Assembly (NCBI GenBank): GCA_963555705.1
Contig: OY743168.1
Span: 92,606,925-92,670,924 of the forward strand
Length of the DNA: 64,000 bases
Direction: 5' to 3'
Source of the DNA: Ligustrum vulgare
Lineage: Eukaryota; Streptophyta; Magnoliopsida; Lamiales; Oleaceae
The number at the start of each line of letters is the position of its first letter. Position 1 is the stretch's first letter. The notes beneath the pieces were generated by a model. The model was given only the letters and a program-made list of their open reading frames with translations, had not been told where the DNA came from and did no database searches. A program made the position numbers and the translations under genes. Below, piece after piece: positions 35,131-45,873 of this stretch.

Positions 35131-36000
35131 GTGGCTTTCAGTTGACAACCACACGTTTTTGAATTGGTTGTAAACCTTTTGATTGGCAGGCCAATTTTTT
35201 TATTTTTATTTTTTTTCTCTAGCTTGGGCGTGAATTTTAGGGGGCCGGGGGAAATTTTTTTTGCACTAAGCTCCTTTTATATGGTAATAATATAAGAATA
35301 AGAATAAGATATAAGATAAGATATATAAGATATAAGATAGGTAGGAATAAGATAAGATATATATTAATATATAAGATATAAGATAGGTAGAAATAAAAGC
35401 TTGGAAGGAAGGATGGTCTATATTGAAAATTAGACACGAGTAACTTTATTTATATTCACCTCTTATATAGGTCTTTTCCTTCTACCTTTAAACATTTTCA
35501 TTTTGTAGCCATTTATAGATTCAAGATATCAAAATCTGTAGTGCATTTGTTCTCTCTTTACTTCTCAATAACTCATTTTACCTTAAAAATATAAATAAAT
35601 CATTTATAATTATTACAGTAAACAGAACCAAATGTCAAATAAATTACTTTAAAACTCATTTATTACCTTCTCATTTTATTACGCCAAGCACCAAAATGTA
35701 AACTCAATGTTATAAACAAACCATTTAAGATAAGAAAAAGAAAAAGAAAATATTTCATATATATAGAATTAATCTGTTTGTACATCCCATTTGTCCAAAT
35801 TGATTTACCAATGATGTGTTGGAGATTTGATGGCTGTTGATTTAGAAGATAGTGTAATGGAAGAAATATATATATATGTATATATATATATAGAGGTAAC
35901 GTGCCCCAATTTTCTCCACATGTAGCATTAATTTGGAAGAATCATAGATATTCCATCATTATAAAGACTTCACGATAATGGTTGATAATTATTTATTTTT
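35131..36000. other. AT-rich stretch with GATA/AGATAT repeats
   Basis: 35275-35400 holds a low-complexity AAGATATAAGATAGGTAGRAATAA repeat (two clear copies). (TA)n is at about 35868-35893. No gene. Confidence 0.5.
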
Positions 36001-36235
36001 TGTTGTGAAACTATCAAAATTCTAAACACAAGAATTAGAGAGAGATTGAGAACTAGAGAGAAGGAGGAGAATTCTTTCTTGATCAAGAATTGGTGTACAA
36101 ATTCAAGGAATTCCTACCTCTATTTATAGGGAAGGAAAAGTCATTCATATCAATTATTTACAATATATATTGGGTGGAAATTAGGTATAAAATTAGTGGT
36201 GGATTTCTTAATAATTTCCATAATTATTTATAACA
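36001..36235 (-). repeat. Left (3') LTR of the 36-kb element
   Basis: Matches 42354-42588 with only a few substitutions (for example AAGGAATTCC against AAGCAATTCC). Followed to the right by CTCCCCCTTGAATG, the complement of the polypurine tract. Confidence 0.93.
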
Positions 36236-36267
36236 CTCCCCCTTGAATGACTTATTGCTCAATAGCT

Positions 36268-37082
36268 CAATTGTCTGCCTCGTTAAAACCTTGCTAAGAA
36301 AACCCAGTGGGATAAAACTTGAGCGAAGGAAAAAGAGTACAGCTGCTCCCCCTAATGTTGGTCATCATTAATCATTGAGTCTAATATCCAAAATGACATC
36401 AATGATAAGTAGTACAAATCATGTACTGGAAACTTCGAATTATGAAGTGCTGAAGTGTTTCATTGCTTTATTGCTTCAGTGCTTTTAGTGCTTTAGTGCT
36501 GCCTTGCTTTAGGTCTTTAGTGCTGCCTTGCTTTAGGTCTGCCTCGTTAAAACCTTGTCGGTAAAACCCAATGGGACAAAATCTGAACGAAGGAAAAAGA
36601 GTACAGCCGCTGCCTCGTTAAAACCTTGTCAGGAAAACCCTGTGGGACAAAAACCTGGACGAAGGAAAAAGAGTACAGCATGATTCTCCCCCTGAAGTGT
36701 GCAATCAAGTATTCATGAACCTTTTGAATAATGATATCATCTTTCGTCTGGAATATGTATATATGAAAATCTTCTTGTGTGTAGCCAATATCATAACATT
36801 CTTCATAAGATGTCTATGATTTTCTTCATTTGTTGATATCATTCCAGCACAATTTAAAGAGAGAGCTTGTTGTTGAATTATTACTTGCAGATAGCTGTGA
36901 CAATGTCTCAAAAACCTTGCTAGGAAAACCCTGTGGGACAAAACCTTAGAGAAGGGAAAAAGAGTACATTATTCTCATTGATACGCCATAATTGTTCCAT
37001 AATTGCTGCCTCATTAAAAACCTTACTAGGAAAACCCTGTGGGACAAAACCTCAGTTAAGGGAAAAAGAGTGCAGTGCGTAT
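36268..37082. repeat. Five copies of a 70-bp 3'-UTR repeat
   Basis: CTGCCTCGTTAAAACCTTG, (A/C)GGAAAACCC(A/T)GTGGGA, CAAAACCT and GAAGGAAAAAGAGTACAG recur from about 36270, 36540, 36611, 36905 and 37009. Between the first two copies lies a TTTAGTGCTGCCTTGCTTTA-type microrepeat (36420-36535). This repeat is common near the 3' end of plant copia elements. Confidence 0.88.
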
Positions 37083-39179
37083 TTGTTCCCTTCATAGGAA
37101 TATCATAAGTATATTAATGCAATCTCAAATCATTTCATCAAACATATAGTTTGTGATGAACTTTTATAAGTAGTTTATAACTCATTTATAATGTCATAAC
37201 TCATTTATGATGTATTGAACATGCTATACCAAGCAATGTTTAGTTAGTTAACTGATTGCATTACTCAAATCTAGAATTGATTCACTTCTATCAAAATCTA
37301 GAATTTGTTCTGATGAATAATTAAATATTCATTTTCAAATTCACTTCTAGTGAATATTCATTTTCCGATGGATAATATAATTTTGCATATTGAAAATCAA
37401 TTGCATGCCCAAATATTCAAATATAATAATAGTACACTCCAATTTCATTTTCAACATATTATATTATGGGGTTATATGTATCATATCATTCTTCATGTGA
37501 TTTTATTTTAAGAATCACATTTCATTCTATAATTATATTATTTTTGGGCAAATTGAATCTTTCAATGATTTATACATGTACGTTCTTGCACTTTATAAAC
37601 TGCAATTTCTAATTTGTAGGAGCATAATCAATCATTGAAATAGATATCAATTTCGACATATAATCTATAATCATTTAGCTTGAAATCCCAACGTACCGCG
37701 ATCAACTGGTACATCAAAGAAAACTCCCAAAGTACCGAGATGAGAATCACACTTTTTGATCTCACTCATTGGTATATCAAAGAGCTCAAACTAGTGAATG
37801 TAGACTATAGTCTATCCACCATATTTCATGCCAGTTTTATGAAAAATTTTGGGCACAACGAGTCGTCTTTTACGACTGTGAAATATTTTTCATTTGTACA
37901 TATAATTACTGGCTTTACACATTTAAGTGTTTTGGACTTCAGGACCTATAACAAAATCCCTACATTGGGATTTTATACTTGGCCAAAGTATTATAATTTT
38001 ATCAACCTCATTTTCATAAGAGGGTTGTATGTATGCAGTCGACTTATTTATCGATTCCATTTTATATCATAATATAGAGAGATCTCTTTATATTTTTATC
38101 ATCAGGCCTGAATCTCTTACATTTAGTTATATCTCTTTTACTCACCATGAGTATTTATCCTCAAATGGATCATTTCCATTATTCAAGAGATATTTGTTTT
38201 TGGAATCGATTGTCATTATGCTTCAGACATAATTACGCTTTCAGCTTGATCACGCTTCATGCGTGTTATTGTTTAATTTCCCCATAATATTCAAGAATCT
38301 TGTATTATATCAGTCGGCTAACAATGCCGCAACACATGTCATATGTAATTATGGATATAATCACAATATTATATATAAGTGTGTTTTGTTGGAGTGTATA
38401 TAGATATCGCACTTTTTAGAAATCATAAAGCTTTACAAGCTAATCTTTATTTCATCTTATTGACATGTTTTTATGTAAAATATTGCTGCATAAGAAATAT
38501 TTATATTCAAATTGTTCTCATAGCAAATAACTTGAGGCTTTTAACCTGCTAAATCATTAGCAATATAATATTCTATTATCTCAACTAATTCGTAAAATCA
38601 TTAATGACTTTAAGATATATTCATGCTAGCATTTATTACTTTGCTCGTAATATCATTACTTGAGCAAATAATCAGTCATTCATTTTTTTAGTGAGATAAT
38701 TAATTTGCTTTTCAGAACAAGCAGCAATGATAACTTGTTAACCTGAACAATCTTCTGGTTCTTTAATGAATGCCATTTTGCATTCTCAATAAATCTCATT
38801 ATTGAATTGGAATCTAACCAATCATTATAGAACTTCTGGTTTAGCAAGATATTTCATTTGTACATATGTATGAACTTCTGGTTCAATACAGTATTCATTT
38901 AATCAGTACGTATTTCTGTATAGTTCAAATCAGTATACTTTTATTACTTTTAGTATATCGAAAAAATCAGGTACAATATCCAAGAAAATATCTCATGATC
39001 TCAATCTTGTTGTCAAATCTTCCCTTATTTCGAAAAAGGTAATGACGCATTATCTCATTGTTCCCACCTTTTTAATAATTTATTCCATTATTTCTTGATG
39101 GAATCGATATTGCTGACACGCGGAGCGCTCCTTTACGCGTTTAAATATATCATTTGGGAAGGGATTAGATCCATAAAAA
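37083..39179. other. Internal AT-rich region of the 36-kb element
   Basis: No gag-pol remnant recognised. A 130-codon plus-strand frame at 37680-38072 has no similarity. Short recurring phrases AACTTCTGGTT and AATCATT occur through 38570-38930. It could be 3'-UTR-like filler or decayed captured DNA. Confidence 0.4.
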
Positions 39180-39704
39180 ATGGATGTTATATTATCAAAT
39201 ATTCGCAAATATTATTCTAATCTTCCGGTAAATGTTTTGAAAAAGATTTACCGAGTTCGACTTGAAAGATTGAGGCTGTTAATGGATCAAGGCTTTCCAG
39301 AAGATGTTCGTTGGTTGATCGAAGCAAAAGTTCGATTAGCTGGTGAATTACCAGATTCATTTTCTAAACACATGCCTGGTTTAGGTAAGAGTACTTTTAC
39401 AAAGAAACGAAGAGCAAAAAGGCTGAACGGTTGTTACAAATGTGCTCGTTGGACATGTGATACTCGTTGCAAATCAGTAGGATATTCTTCTAGAAATCGG
39501 GATGATAAAATCGATTTCATTAAGGGTGGACTGAGTAAGGAGTCATTGGATGATATCCGATTAACTCTTGAGACGCACCCAAGTGGGTATGTGCAACGTG
39601 AACTCCTTTCCTTATATGCTCAATTTAACGAGGATAAAAATCGTTATAGTCTTGAAAATATAGTAGCAAAAGATCCTGTTTGCCAGGCTGTTAAAAAACA
39701 ATGA
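39180..39704 (+). CDS. Antisense ORF: basic Cys-rich protein resembling plant-virus nucleic-acid-binding protein
   Basis: Intact 174-aa ORF, ATG after an A-rich leader (CATAAAAA), TGA stop. Residues 1-60 look helical and charged. Residues 69-81 are a Gly-Lys-Ser then Lys/Arg cluster (GKSTFTKKRRAKR). It is followed by C-X2-C-X4-C-X3-C (Cys 85, 88, 93, 97) and then DDKIDFIKGGLS. A G(R/K)S-basic run-Cys finger-FI..G order is the layout of the small 3'-proximal nucleic-acid-binding/silencing-suppressor proteins of carlaviruses and vitiviruses (Betaflexiviridae). The C-terminal half (ETHPSGYVQRELLSLYAQFN) is extra. Assignment is by pattern only; a plant or retroelement origin remains possible. It lies 301 bp upstream of the LOG-like ORF, in antisense to its host LTR element. 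Confidence 0.6.
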   Translation: MDVILSNIRKYYSNLPVNVLKKIYRVRLERLRLLMDQGFPEDVRWLIEAKVRLAGELPDSFSKHMPGLGKSTFTKKRRAKRLNGCYKCARWTCDTRCKSVGYSSRNRDDKIDFIKGGLSKESLDDIRLTLETHPSGYVQRELLSLYAQFNEDKNRYSLENIVAKDPVCQAVKKQ

Positions 39705-40005
39705 TGTTTTGGCTATGCAGCATTAATATAAGGTAAATCATTTGATATATTGTGTGTATATATTTGCACATAAAATATTTTCATATTTCATTTCTCGAGT
39801 ATTGATAAAGTGTTTTGAAAAATCACCGAAAGGTAAGCTTTATCAAAAGTAGTGTAATTTAGTCAGAATTAGGTTTTCACTTTTTCAAAAGATGAGCAGT
39901 AAATAGTGAAGTTTTTCAAGTTTAAAAAGTCAATGATTTTCACAGTTTCATGCATCCCAAAATATCATTTTCTTCATAATTTTTTTCTTCCTTATTCTCT
40001 CAAAG
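39705..40005 (+). other. Spacer between the two antisense ORFs
   Basis: AT-rich 301-bp spacer with no ORF. A pyrimidine-rich TTTTTTCTTCCTTATTCTCTC lies just before the LOG-like ATG and could be a leader of a captured cDNA. No clear TATA box in a convincing position. Confidence 0.4.
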
Positions 40006-40572
40006 ATGGAAGGACCAAAACTTCGACAGATCAAAACTATCTGTGTATTTTGTGGATCAAAAGTAGGAAAAGGTTTTGGGTATCTAGAAGCAGCCGTGGA
40101 TTTAGGAAAGAAGTTGGGTGAGAAAGGTATCACTCTCGTGTATGGAGGAGGTAGCAGTGAATTGATGGGTTGTGTTTCCCAATCTGCTCAAGCAGAAAAA
40201 TCAAGAGTGATAGGTGTTATACATACTCCTTTAGCTGATATCACAGGCAAAACACGAGGGCATGAAGTACAAACCTTATCTATCCATGAACGCATAACTT
40301 GCATGTTATATGGTTCTGATGCCTTCATTGCCATGCTTGGAGGTTTTGGTACTTTAGAGGAAATCTTTAATATTACCTCCTGGGCTCATTTAGATCTCCA
40401 TACCAAGCCTATTGGGCTTTTAAATGTTAACAATTTCTTTGATGGTTTGCTAACATTTCTTGATTATGCTGTGGAACAGGGATTCATCTCTCCATTTTCT
40501 AGGAGAATCCTTATTTCTGCTCCTACTATCGAGGAACTGCTGGATAAGCTGCAGGCATATATCCCCATATAA
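40006..40572 (+). CDS. LOG-like cytokinin riboside monophosphate phosphoribohydrolase, intronless
   Basis: 188-aa intact ORF. LOG enzymes release active cytokinin bases from riboside 5'-monophosphates. Family landmarks: ICVFCGSKVGK (12-22), LVYGGGSSELMG (44-55), VIGVIHTPL, DAFIAMLGGFGTLEE (105-119), TSWAHLDLHTKPIGLLNV (124-141), EQGFISP, ISAPTIEELLDKL. The catalytic motif PGGxGTxxE reads L-G-G-F-G-T-L-E-E: Glu119 and the glycines are kept, but Pro is replaced by Leu111. The HxRK motif is H-E-R-I, so Arg96 is kept and Lys is lost. Host LOG genes have several introns, so this looks like a retrocopy or captured cDNA. It is slightly shorter than usual (about 200-220 aa). The start is the first ATG, in good context (AAAGATGG). 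Activity is uncertain because of the motif changes. Confidence 0.85.
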   Translation: MEGPKLRQIKTICVFCGSKVGKGFGYLEAAVDLGKKLGEKGITLVYGGGSSELMGCVSQSAQAEKSRVIGVIHTPLADITGKTRGHEVQTLSIHERITCMLYGSDAFIAMLGGFGTLEEIFNITSWAHLDLHTKPIGLLNVNNFFDGLLTFLDYAVEQGFISPFSRRILISAPTIEELLDKLQAYIPI

Positions 40573-40654
40573 GATCCAGCAGAAGTTAAGATAGATTGGT
40601 CGCAAGGAAGGGGAATTAAGTGAAAATGGAGTCCGGTTAATGTAAACTTAACTT

Positions 40655-40880
40655 TGTGAACCCTAGAATAGATGGTGGTAGAGTACGGAGTATTCTTACT
40701 CTTGAGACACACCTTAAATTTCTAGGATTTTATCAATGTTTAATATTGTGTACCTCAAAGATAGGTGGTAGAGTACAGAGTATTCTTACTCTTGAAACAC
40801 ATCTCTTTGAGTGTTTCTTTATGTCCTCAAAAGTTCAGAGGTGGTAGGATACGGCTACTCCCGAAACACATCTCTCATTT
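40655..40880. repeat. Three tandem copies of a repeat after the LOG-like ORF
   Basis: GGTGGTAGAGTACGGAGTATT then CTTACTCTTGAGACACA recurs at about 40674, 40766 and (degenerate) 40850, period 80-92 bp. Confidence 0.8.
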
Positions 40881-42353
40881 TGAGGATCATAAATGTTTCC
40901 TCCCTTTTGTATGACTTGTTTTATGCTTCTTCAGGAGCAATAATAATATCATTTCAGCATATGATAATTTTTACTTATTCTGGTATAAATATGTACTTCT
41001 TCTGGAATACATAATTGCTCGTGCAAGAACTTTTTCAAATACTTATCATCTAATATTCATCTCATAATATACTGATGAGATTATTTTCACATTAGCTATG
41101 TCCATGCTATCATGTGATATTATCTTATCATACATCAACATTCTCTTGTTGAATAATTCATTTTTCATCTATCTTTTCAATACAGATAATGGTAACTTTT
41201 GGTACCGTTTGATAAAATATTTTTATTAACATTTATCAACTTCTTATCAATATTTACCAACTTTTGGTAATGATAACTTCCGGTATCATTTGATAAAATA
41301 TTTTCTAACTTTAGTATTGATAACTTCTGGTATCATTTAATGAAATATTTAATAACAATAATATTGTATATATATTAACAATAATAATACTGGGGTTTTA
41401 CCACCACGTATATATGTTGAAAACATCCTCTAATATGTTAGAATTAACCAACAACTGAGGTGTTTCTGAAATAATATAAAACTTGAATATACGTAAAGTA
41501 TTCCGTAAACCGACCATATATGCGGTGTCTACATAATGAAATAATTATCTTTCATGAGTGAGCGAGTCATATCCTCCAGTCAAGGTATTCATAATAGTGA
41601 TCAAGTCATATCGTCAAATCCAGTCAAGGTATAGTGATCGAGTCATATCGTCAAATCCAGTCAAGGTACTCATAATAGTCCAATCCGTTGTGATATAAAT
41701 TCAGTCCATAATAACTCAATCCGTCACGGTATGACAATGATTATTTTTAATTATACTTTGTTTAAAATCTTTAATTTATCTTGTTGATCACATATTAATC
41801 GTTAATTTTCGATTAATTTATTTTGGTCCGAAGTTCAAAATCCCGTCGGAAGTGCTTCAAAAACGGTTTTTAAGAAAACCACCACGTTCGATCGCCGGAA
41901 AATCTCAAAACTGCACAAAACAGAAAAGTAAGATCATAGAAAAATCAAGATCGTCGATATGAACAAACTTCCTGTTGACGTCGTCGCCTGATTCCGCCGC
42001 ACGCGCCGCCTTGACGTCTGCGCGTGGTCTTCACGCGCCTCACGCGCCGCCGCGTCGGTTCCGGTGACGTCGACACGCGCCGGTTCGGAAGAATCGTCCG
42101 GTCTCCGTGGTCATGGATCTGGTCTCCGATCATCATTTGGATATACGGTTTGGCGTGAATTTGGTTTGGAAGTTTCGGATTACACAATTTCTTCAATTTT
42201 TCTATGTATTTGGAATTGATCTTCTAATCTATGATGTATAAATGATGATTAATAATAATCTGGTTTCTGATACAGAGGTTCATCATTTAGATGCAACTGT
42301 AGAGCATACTCCCGTCATATTACTCAATAGGCTAGAGGCTCGTGCTGATAACG
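40881..42353 (-). other. 5' untranslated half of the 36-kb element
   Basis: Contains short repeats ACTTCTGGTATCATTTGATAAAATAT (41200-41350) and three copies of ATCGTCAAATCCAGTCAAGG (41600-41670). A GC-rich zone with many CGCGCC motifs is at 41990-42090. The minus-strand primer-binding-site region CGTTATCAGCACGAGC ends at 42353. No gag start could be identified. Confidence 0.5.
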
Positions 42354-42588
42354 TGTTGTGAAACTATCAAAATTCTAAACACAAGAATTAGAGAGAGATT
42401 GAGAACTAGAGAGAAGGAGGAGAATTCTTTCTTGATCAAGAATTGGTGTACAAATTCAAGCAATTCCTACCTCTATTTATAGGGAAGGAAAAGTCATTCA
42501 TATCAATTATTTACAATATATATTGGGTGGAAATTAGGTATAAAATTAGTGGTGGATTTCTTAATAATTTTCATAATTATTTATAACA
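42354..42588 (-). repeat. Right (5') LTR of the 36-kb element
   Basis: TGTTGTGAAAC to TTTATAACA, 235 bp, near-identical to the left LTR. Confidence 0.93.
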
Positions 42589-42775
42589 TTTTTCGTTTTC
42601 TCCCCATTCTTTGTTCTATGCTTTTTTTTTTTTCCTAGGGTGGGCCAACATAATTTATTAAACTTGGGATAATCCAAAAGTTTGAGATTGATCGAAGAAT
42701 TTCCCAACATGCCTTTCTATCACAATATACTGTGAACAAATGCTCTATTTTTTAAAGTCAAAGTTAAAAAACCTT

Positions 42776-44543
42776 GGGAAATCGGCGCATTTAACCCCTA
42801 AACGTTGGCCTCTTTATATAATGGATCCCTAACTTTTCATTTTTGGTGTTGAAGTCCTTAAAGGTTACATTCTTTGATGCAAGAAGTCTTTTTGGATGAT
42901 TTCTTTTCATTTAATGATAAAAATTTTGAAAAAGACGAAAATGCCCTTATACGTAATTGGCGCAATTAGTCCCTGAACTTCATATTTGGTGCAAGTGGTC
43001 CCTAAACTTAAGCATTATTTAGCGCAATAAGTCCTTAACCTTTCAATTTGGTGCTTAAGTCCCAAAATGTTGCATTATTTAGCGCCACGTATCCTTTTAA
43101 ATGGTTTTCTTCCATTCCATCTTTAAAAATTTAATTTAAATTTTATAAAAAATATTAAAATGCTCTTATAGTAATAAATATGCCTCTTTTGGCAACTTAA
43201 AATTTTGCTTTGTTAGAGTCTCTTCTGTTGTTTCAATTGGGCTTCCTGTAAAGATTTTTTTACTGCGCAGATGAGCTAACACAAATTTTTCAATTCACCA
43301 TTTTTAAAAATTCAATTTTCATTTTTATACAAAAAAAAAAAAAAAAGGATACAAAAAGAGGCTTTATTTATTTGTATAAGAAAATTGATTTTAGTTAAAT
43401 TTAGTTTTTTTTCCTTTTTTTATATAAATTTCATTTTTACTTCTAAAAGAAAATTGATTTTAGGATGCGTTTGAAATGATTTATTTTCCATGGAAATCCT
43501 CATTTTCCTTCCTCTTTTCCATCTTTGGTTGTTTGTTTGCCATTTTTTCAAAGGAAACCATGTCCTTCTTTTCCTCTCATGTTTGATCATTTTTGTTGTT
43601 ATTAATCGATTTATTTTTTTGTCAAAAATTAACATTATTATTATTAAATACCAATGTGAGCAAAATATAAAATAGTTAAATTTTGCTTTATTTTTCATGA
43701 AAAATAATGTCAATCAAACAACAAAAGTTAAAAAATTTTCCACTTTTTTCACCTAGAAAATTAAACCAATCAAACACATTAAATTTTCAATTCTCAGAAA
43801 TTCAATTTCTTCAGTAGCAAACATGCTCTTATCTAAAAAAAAGAAAAAAAAATAAATTTGTCTAAAATAAATTTTCTTAATTAAACAAATAAATAAAGCC
43901 TCTTTTTGTTTTTATTTTTTATTTTTTGTATAAAAGGAAATTTAAATTTTTAAAGGTGGTAAATTGGAGAATTTGTGTGAGCACACTAAAAACCTTTATA
44001 GAAAGCACAATTGAAACAACAGGAGAGATTATGACAAAGCAAGAAACAGAAATTTTAAGTTGCCAAAAAGGGACATATTTGTTTATTTATTAGTATAAGA
44101 ATATTTTAATATTTTTTTGACAAGAGAGGATTTTAATATTTTTGATAAAAATAAAATTGAATTTTTAAATATGGAATTGAAGAAAACCATCTAAAAGGAT
44201 ATGTGACACTAAATAATACAATGTTTGGGGACTTAAGCACCAAATTGAAAACTTAATGATTTATTGCGCTAAATAATGCCTAAGTTTAGAGATCGCTTGC
44301 ACCAAATTGAAATGTTAGGGACGCAAGCACTAAATATGAAGTTTAGGTACTAATTGTGTCAATTATGTATAACGGCATTTTTCGTCTTTCCTGAATTTTT
44401 TAACATTAAAATGGAAGGAAATCATCCAAAACGATATCTTGCACCAAAGAATGTAACGTTTAAGGATTTCAGCACCAAAATAAAAAGTTAGGGACCCATG
44501 TATAAAGAGACCAACGTTTAAAGACTAAATGTCCCAATTTTCC
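42776..44543. mobile_element. Long-hairpin (foldback/MULE-like) element, 1.77 kb
   Basis: Arms of roughly 650-700 bp (about 42776-43430 and 43850-44543) are inverted repeats of each other along their length, for example GGGAAATCGGCGCATTTA against GGAAAATTGGGACATTTA on the reverse strand, and AACGTTGG(C/T)CTCTTTATA in both. Flanks AAAAAACCTT (42766-42775) and AAAAAACTTT (44544-44553) suggest a 9-10 bp duplication with one mismatch, as in Mutator-like elements. No transposase. Transcripts would fold into long double-stranded RNA. Confidence 0.8.
43463..43828. mobile_element. Tourist-like MITE nested in the hairpin loop
   Basis: Ends GGATGCGTTTGAAAT and, on the reverse strand, GAGCATGTTTGCTACTG. 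TTA on both sides (43460-43462, 43829-43831). Accounts for most of the unpaired loop of the hairpin element. Confidence 0.62.
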
Positions 44544-45140
44544 AAAAAACTTTAAAGTGTAAACCATAGCCCCAATGCACCGCCCCTCCCGCACTAACTA
44601 GCAATTGCAATTAATATTTGGGTGGCTATATTACTACCATAAAAATTATTTTCTACACCACAATTTTAAATATTTTCTTTATTTACAAAAATAAATATAA
44701 TTAAAATTACATGAATAACATTTTTAATTTTCTCTAATTTTTTATACGTACACCCATCTGTTATCTTTGAAGTTAGACTCGAAAATCTGAAATTTTATTT
44801 TATTTTCTCTCATGCCTCTTCTCCCTCCTACTCCAATCTCTGTTACTTTTGAAACCAGACCTGGAATTCTATTTTATGTTTCTCTTTTGCTTCTTCTTCC
44901 TCTTACTCCAATCTCTGTTACCTTTGAAATTAGACCTGGAATTCTCCATTTTCTTCTTCAAATTTCTCCTTTAAACTCATAATATGATCACTATATTTTC
45001 TGCAACATGGAATCACTAACACAGATCTACAGCAGAACCAAAAAATTAGCCGCACCAAACCACTAACGCTCATAATGCTGCCAATGAGTACTAAAAACGA
45101 AAAAACACGGGTCGTGTAATTTTGGGACTGCTATTGAATT

Positions 45141-45829
45141 TGTTGGAAAATTGGACAACAAATAGTAATGCCAAAAATTTCCTCCAAATTTCGTGTGATT
45201 AAAATAGGAAATCAACAACTCAAACAAGTCAATCACAAACAATAGAATATCGAACTTATAAATAACAAAAACGATAACACCAATAATTATTTAACGTCGT
45301 AAAATCCTCCAATGAGAAGAAAAAATCGACGGGGCAAACCGACAATTCCACTATTATCAAATAATAGGAATACAATATTTTCTTCCATAGATTTTTGCCC
45401 TAAATCTAGATGTAACCAATACACACCTTCAAGAATTAATCTTGACACCCAAAAATATACATCATCTAATACAATAGATAGAACTCCAACAATATCAACA
45501 ACAATAATGGAGATAAATAGGCACCTTTTATTCTATCCTCGTTGTCTGCGTGTGTGAAGAAATCTGCCAAGAAAATAAAAGAACTCACTGCCTTTTTCTT
45601 TTCCAGCAACCTCTGTGTGTATATTTCTCTCTCACAGCCTCTGTTGCGTAAATTGAATTGTCTCAGCTCCTTCCTTTTTGTTTGCAATTCAAATCATTAG
45701 GTTAGTAGCTAAGTTAATTGATATTGCATAAAAGGTCCCCAAGCTCCAATTAATAATTAAATGGAATATCCAAGTGAATAATAAATGGGCTGGACCCAAA
45801 ACATTAAAATTAAATGTTTAAGTCCAACA
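45141..45829 (-). repeat. 3' LTR of copia 2
   Basis: Compared with the other LTR it lacks about 110 bp between GATAAATAGGCACC and TTTTATTCTATCC (around 45525); the junction has GCAC/TTTT microhomology, consistent with a slippage deletion. Confidence 0.9.
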
Positions 45830-45873
45830 ATCTCCCCTCCAGCCCATGAGGGAGGTACACTCCAATACTCCAA

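Larger units (their letters stand above)
36001..42588 (-). mobile_element. LTR retrotransposon lacking gag-pol, with two antisense ORFs
   Basis: Near-identical 235-bp LTRs (36001-36235 and 42354-42588), starting TGTTGTGAAAC and ending ATTTATAACA. A TTTTT flank on both sides is compatible with a 5-bp duplication but low in information. Orientation is minus: next to the left LTR the minus strand reads CAAGGGGGAG (polypurine tract), and next to the right LTR it reads CGTTATCAGCACGAGC (primer-binding region seen in many plant copia elements). The five copies of a GCCTCGTTAAAACCTTG block near the 3' end fit a copia 3' UTR. No gag, integrase or RT was found. The middle carries plus-strand ORFs at 39180-39704 and 40006-40572. 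Very similar LTRs imply a recent insertion. Confidence 0.9.

Noticed and set aside
35237..35437. Hydrophobic ORF resembling a membrane peptide
   Set aside because: Comes from an AGATAT/GATAAGAT low-complexity repeat on the complementary strand.
37680..38072. 130-codon plus-strand ORF upstream of the Cys-rich ORF
   Set aside because: Considered as a third captured gene; sequence is Ile/Tyr/Phe-rich with no motif and could be chance in AT-rich DNA.
39000..39179. Possible viral coat-protein tail upstream of the Cys-rich ORF
   Set aside because: In related viruses the coat protein gene precedes the nucleic-acid-binding protein, but no frame here stays open or shows coat-protein motifs.
32221..42588. 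Plus-strand orientation for the 36-kb LTR element (which would make its ORFs sense)
   Set aside because: The polypurine tract and primer-binding-like sequences are next to the LTRs only when the element is read on the minus strand.
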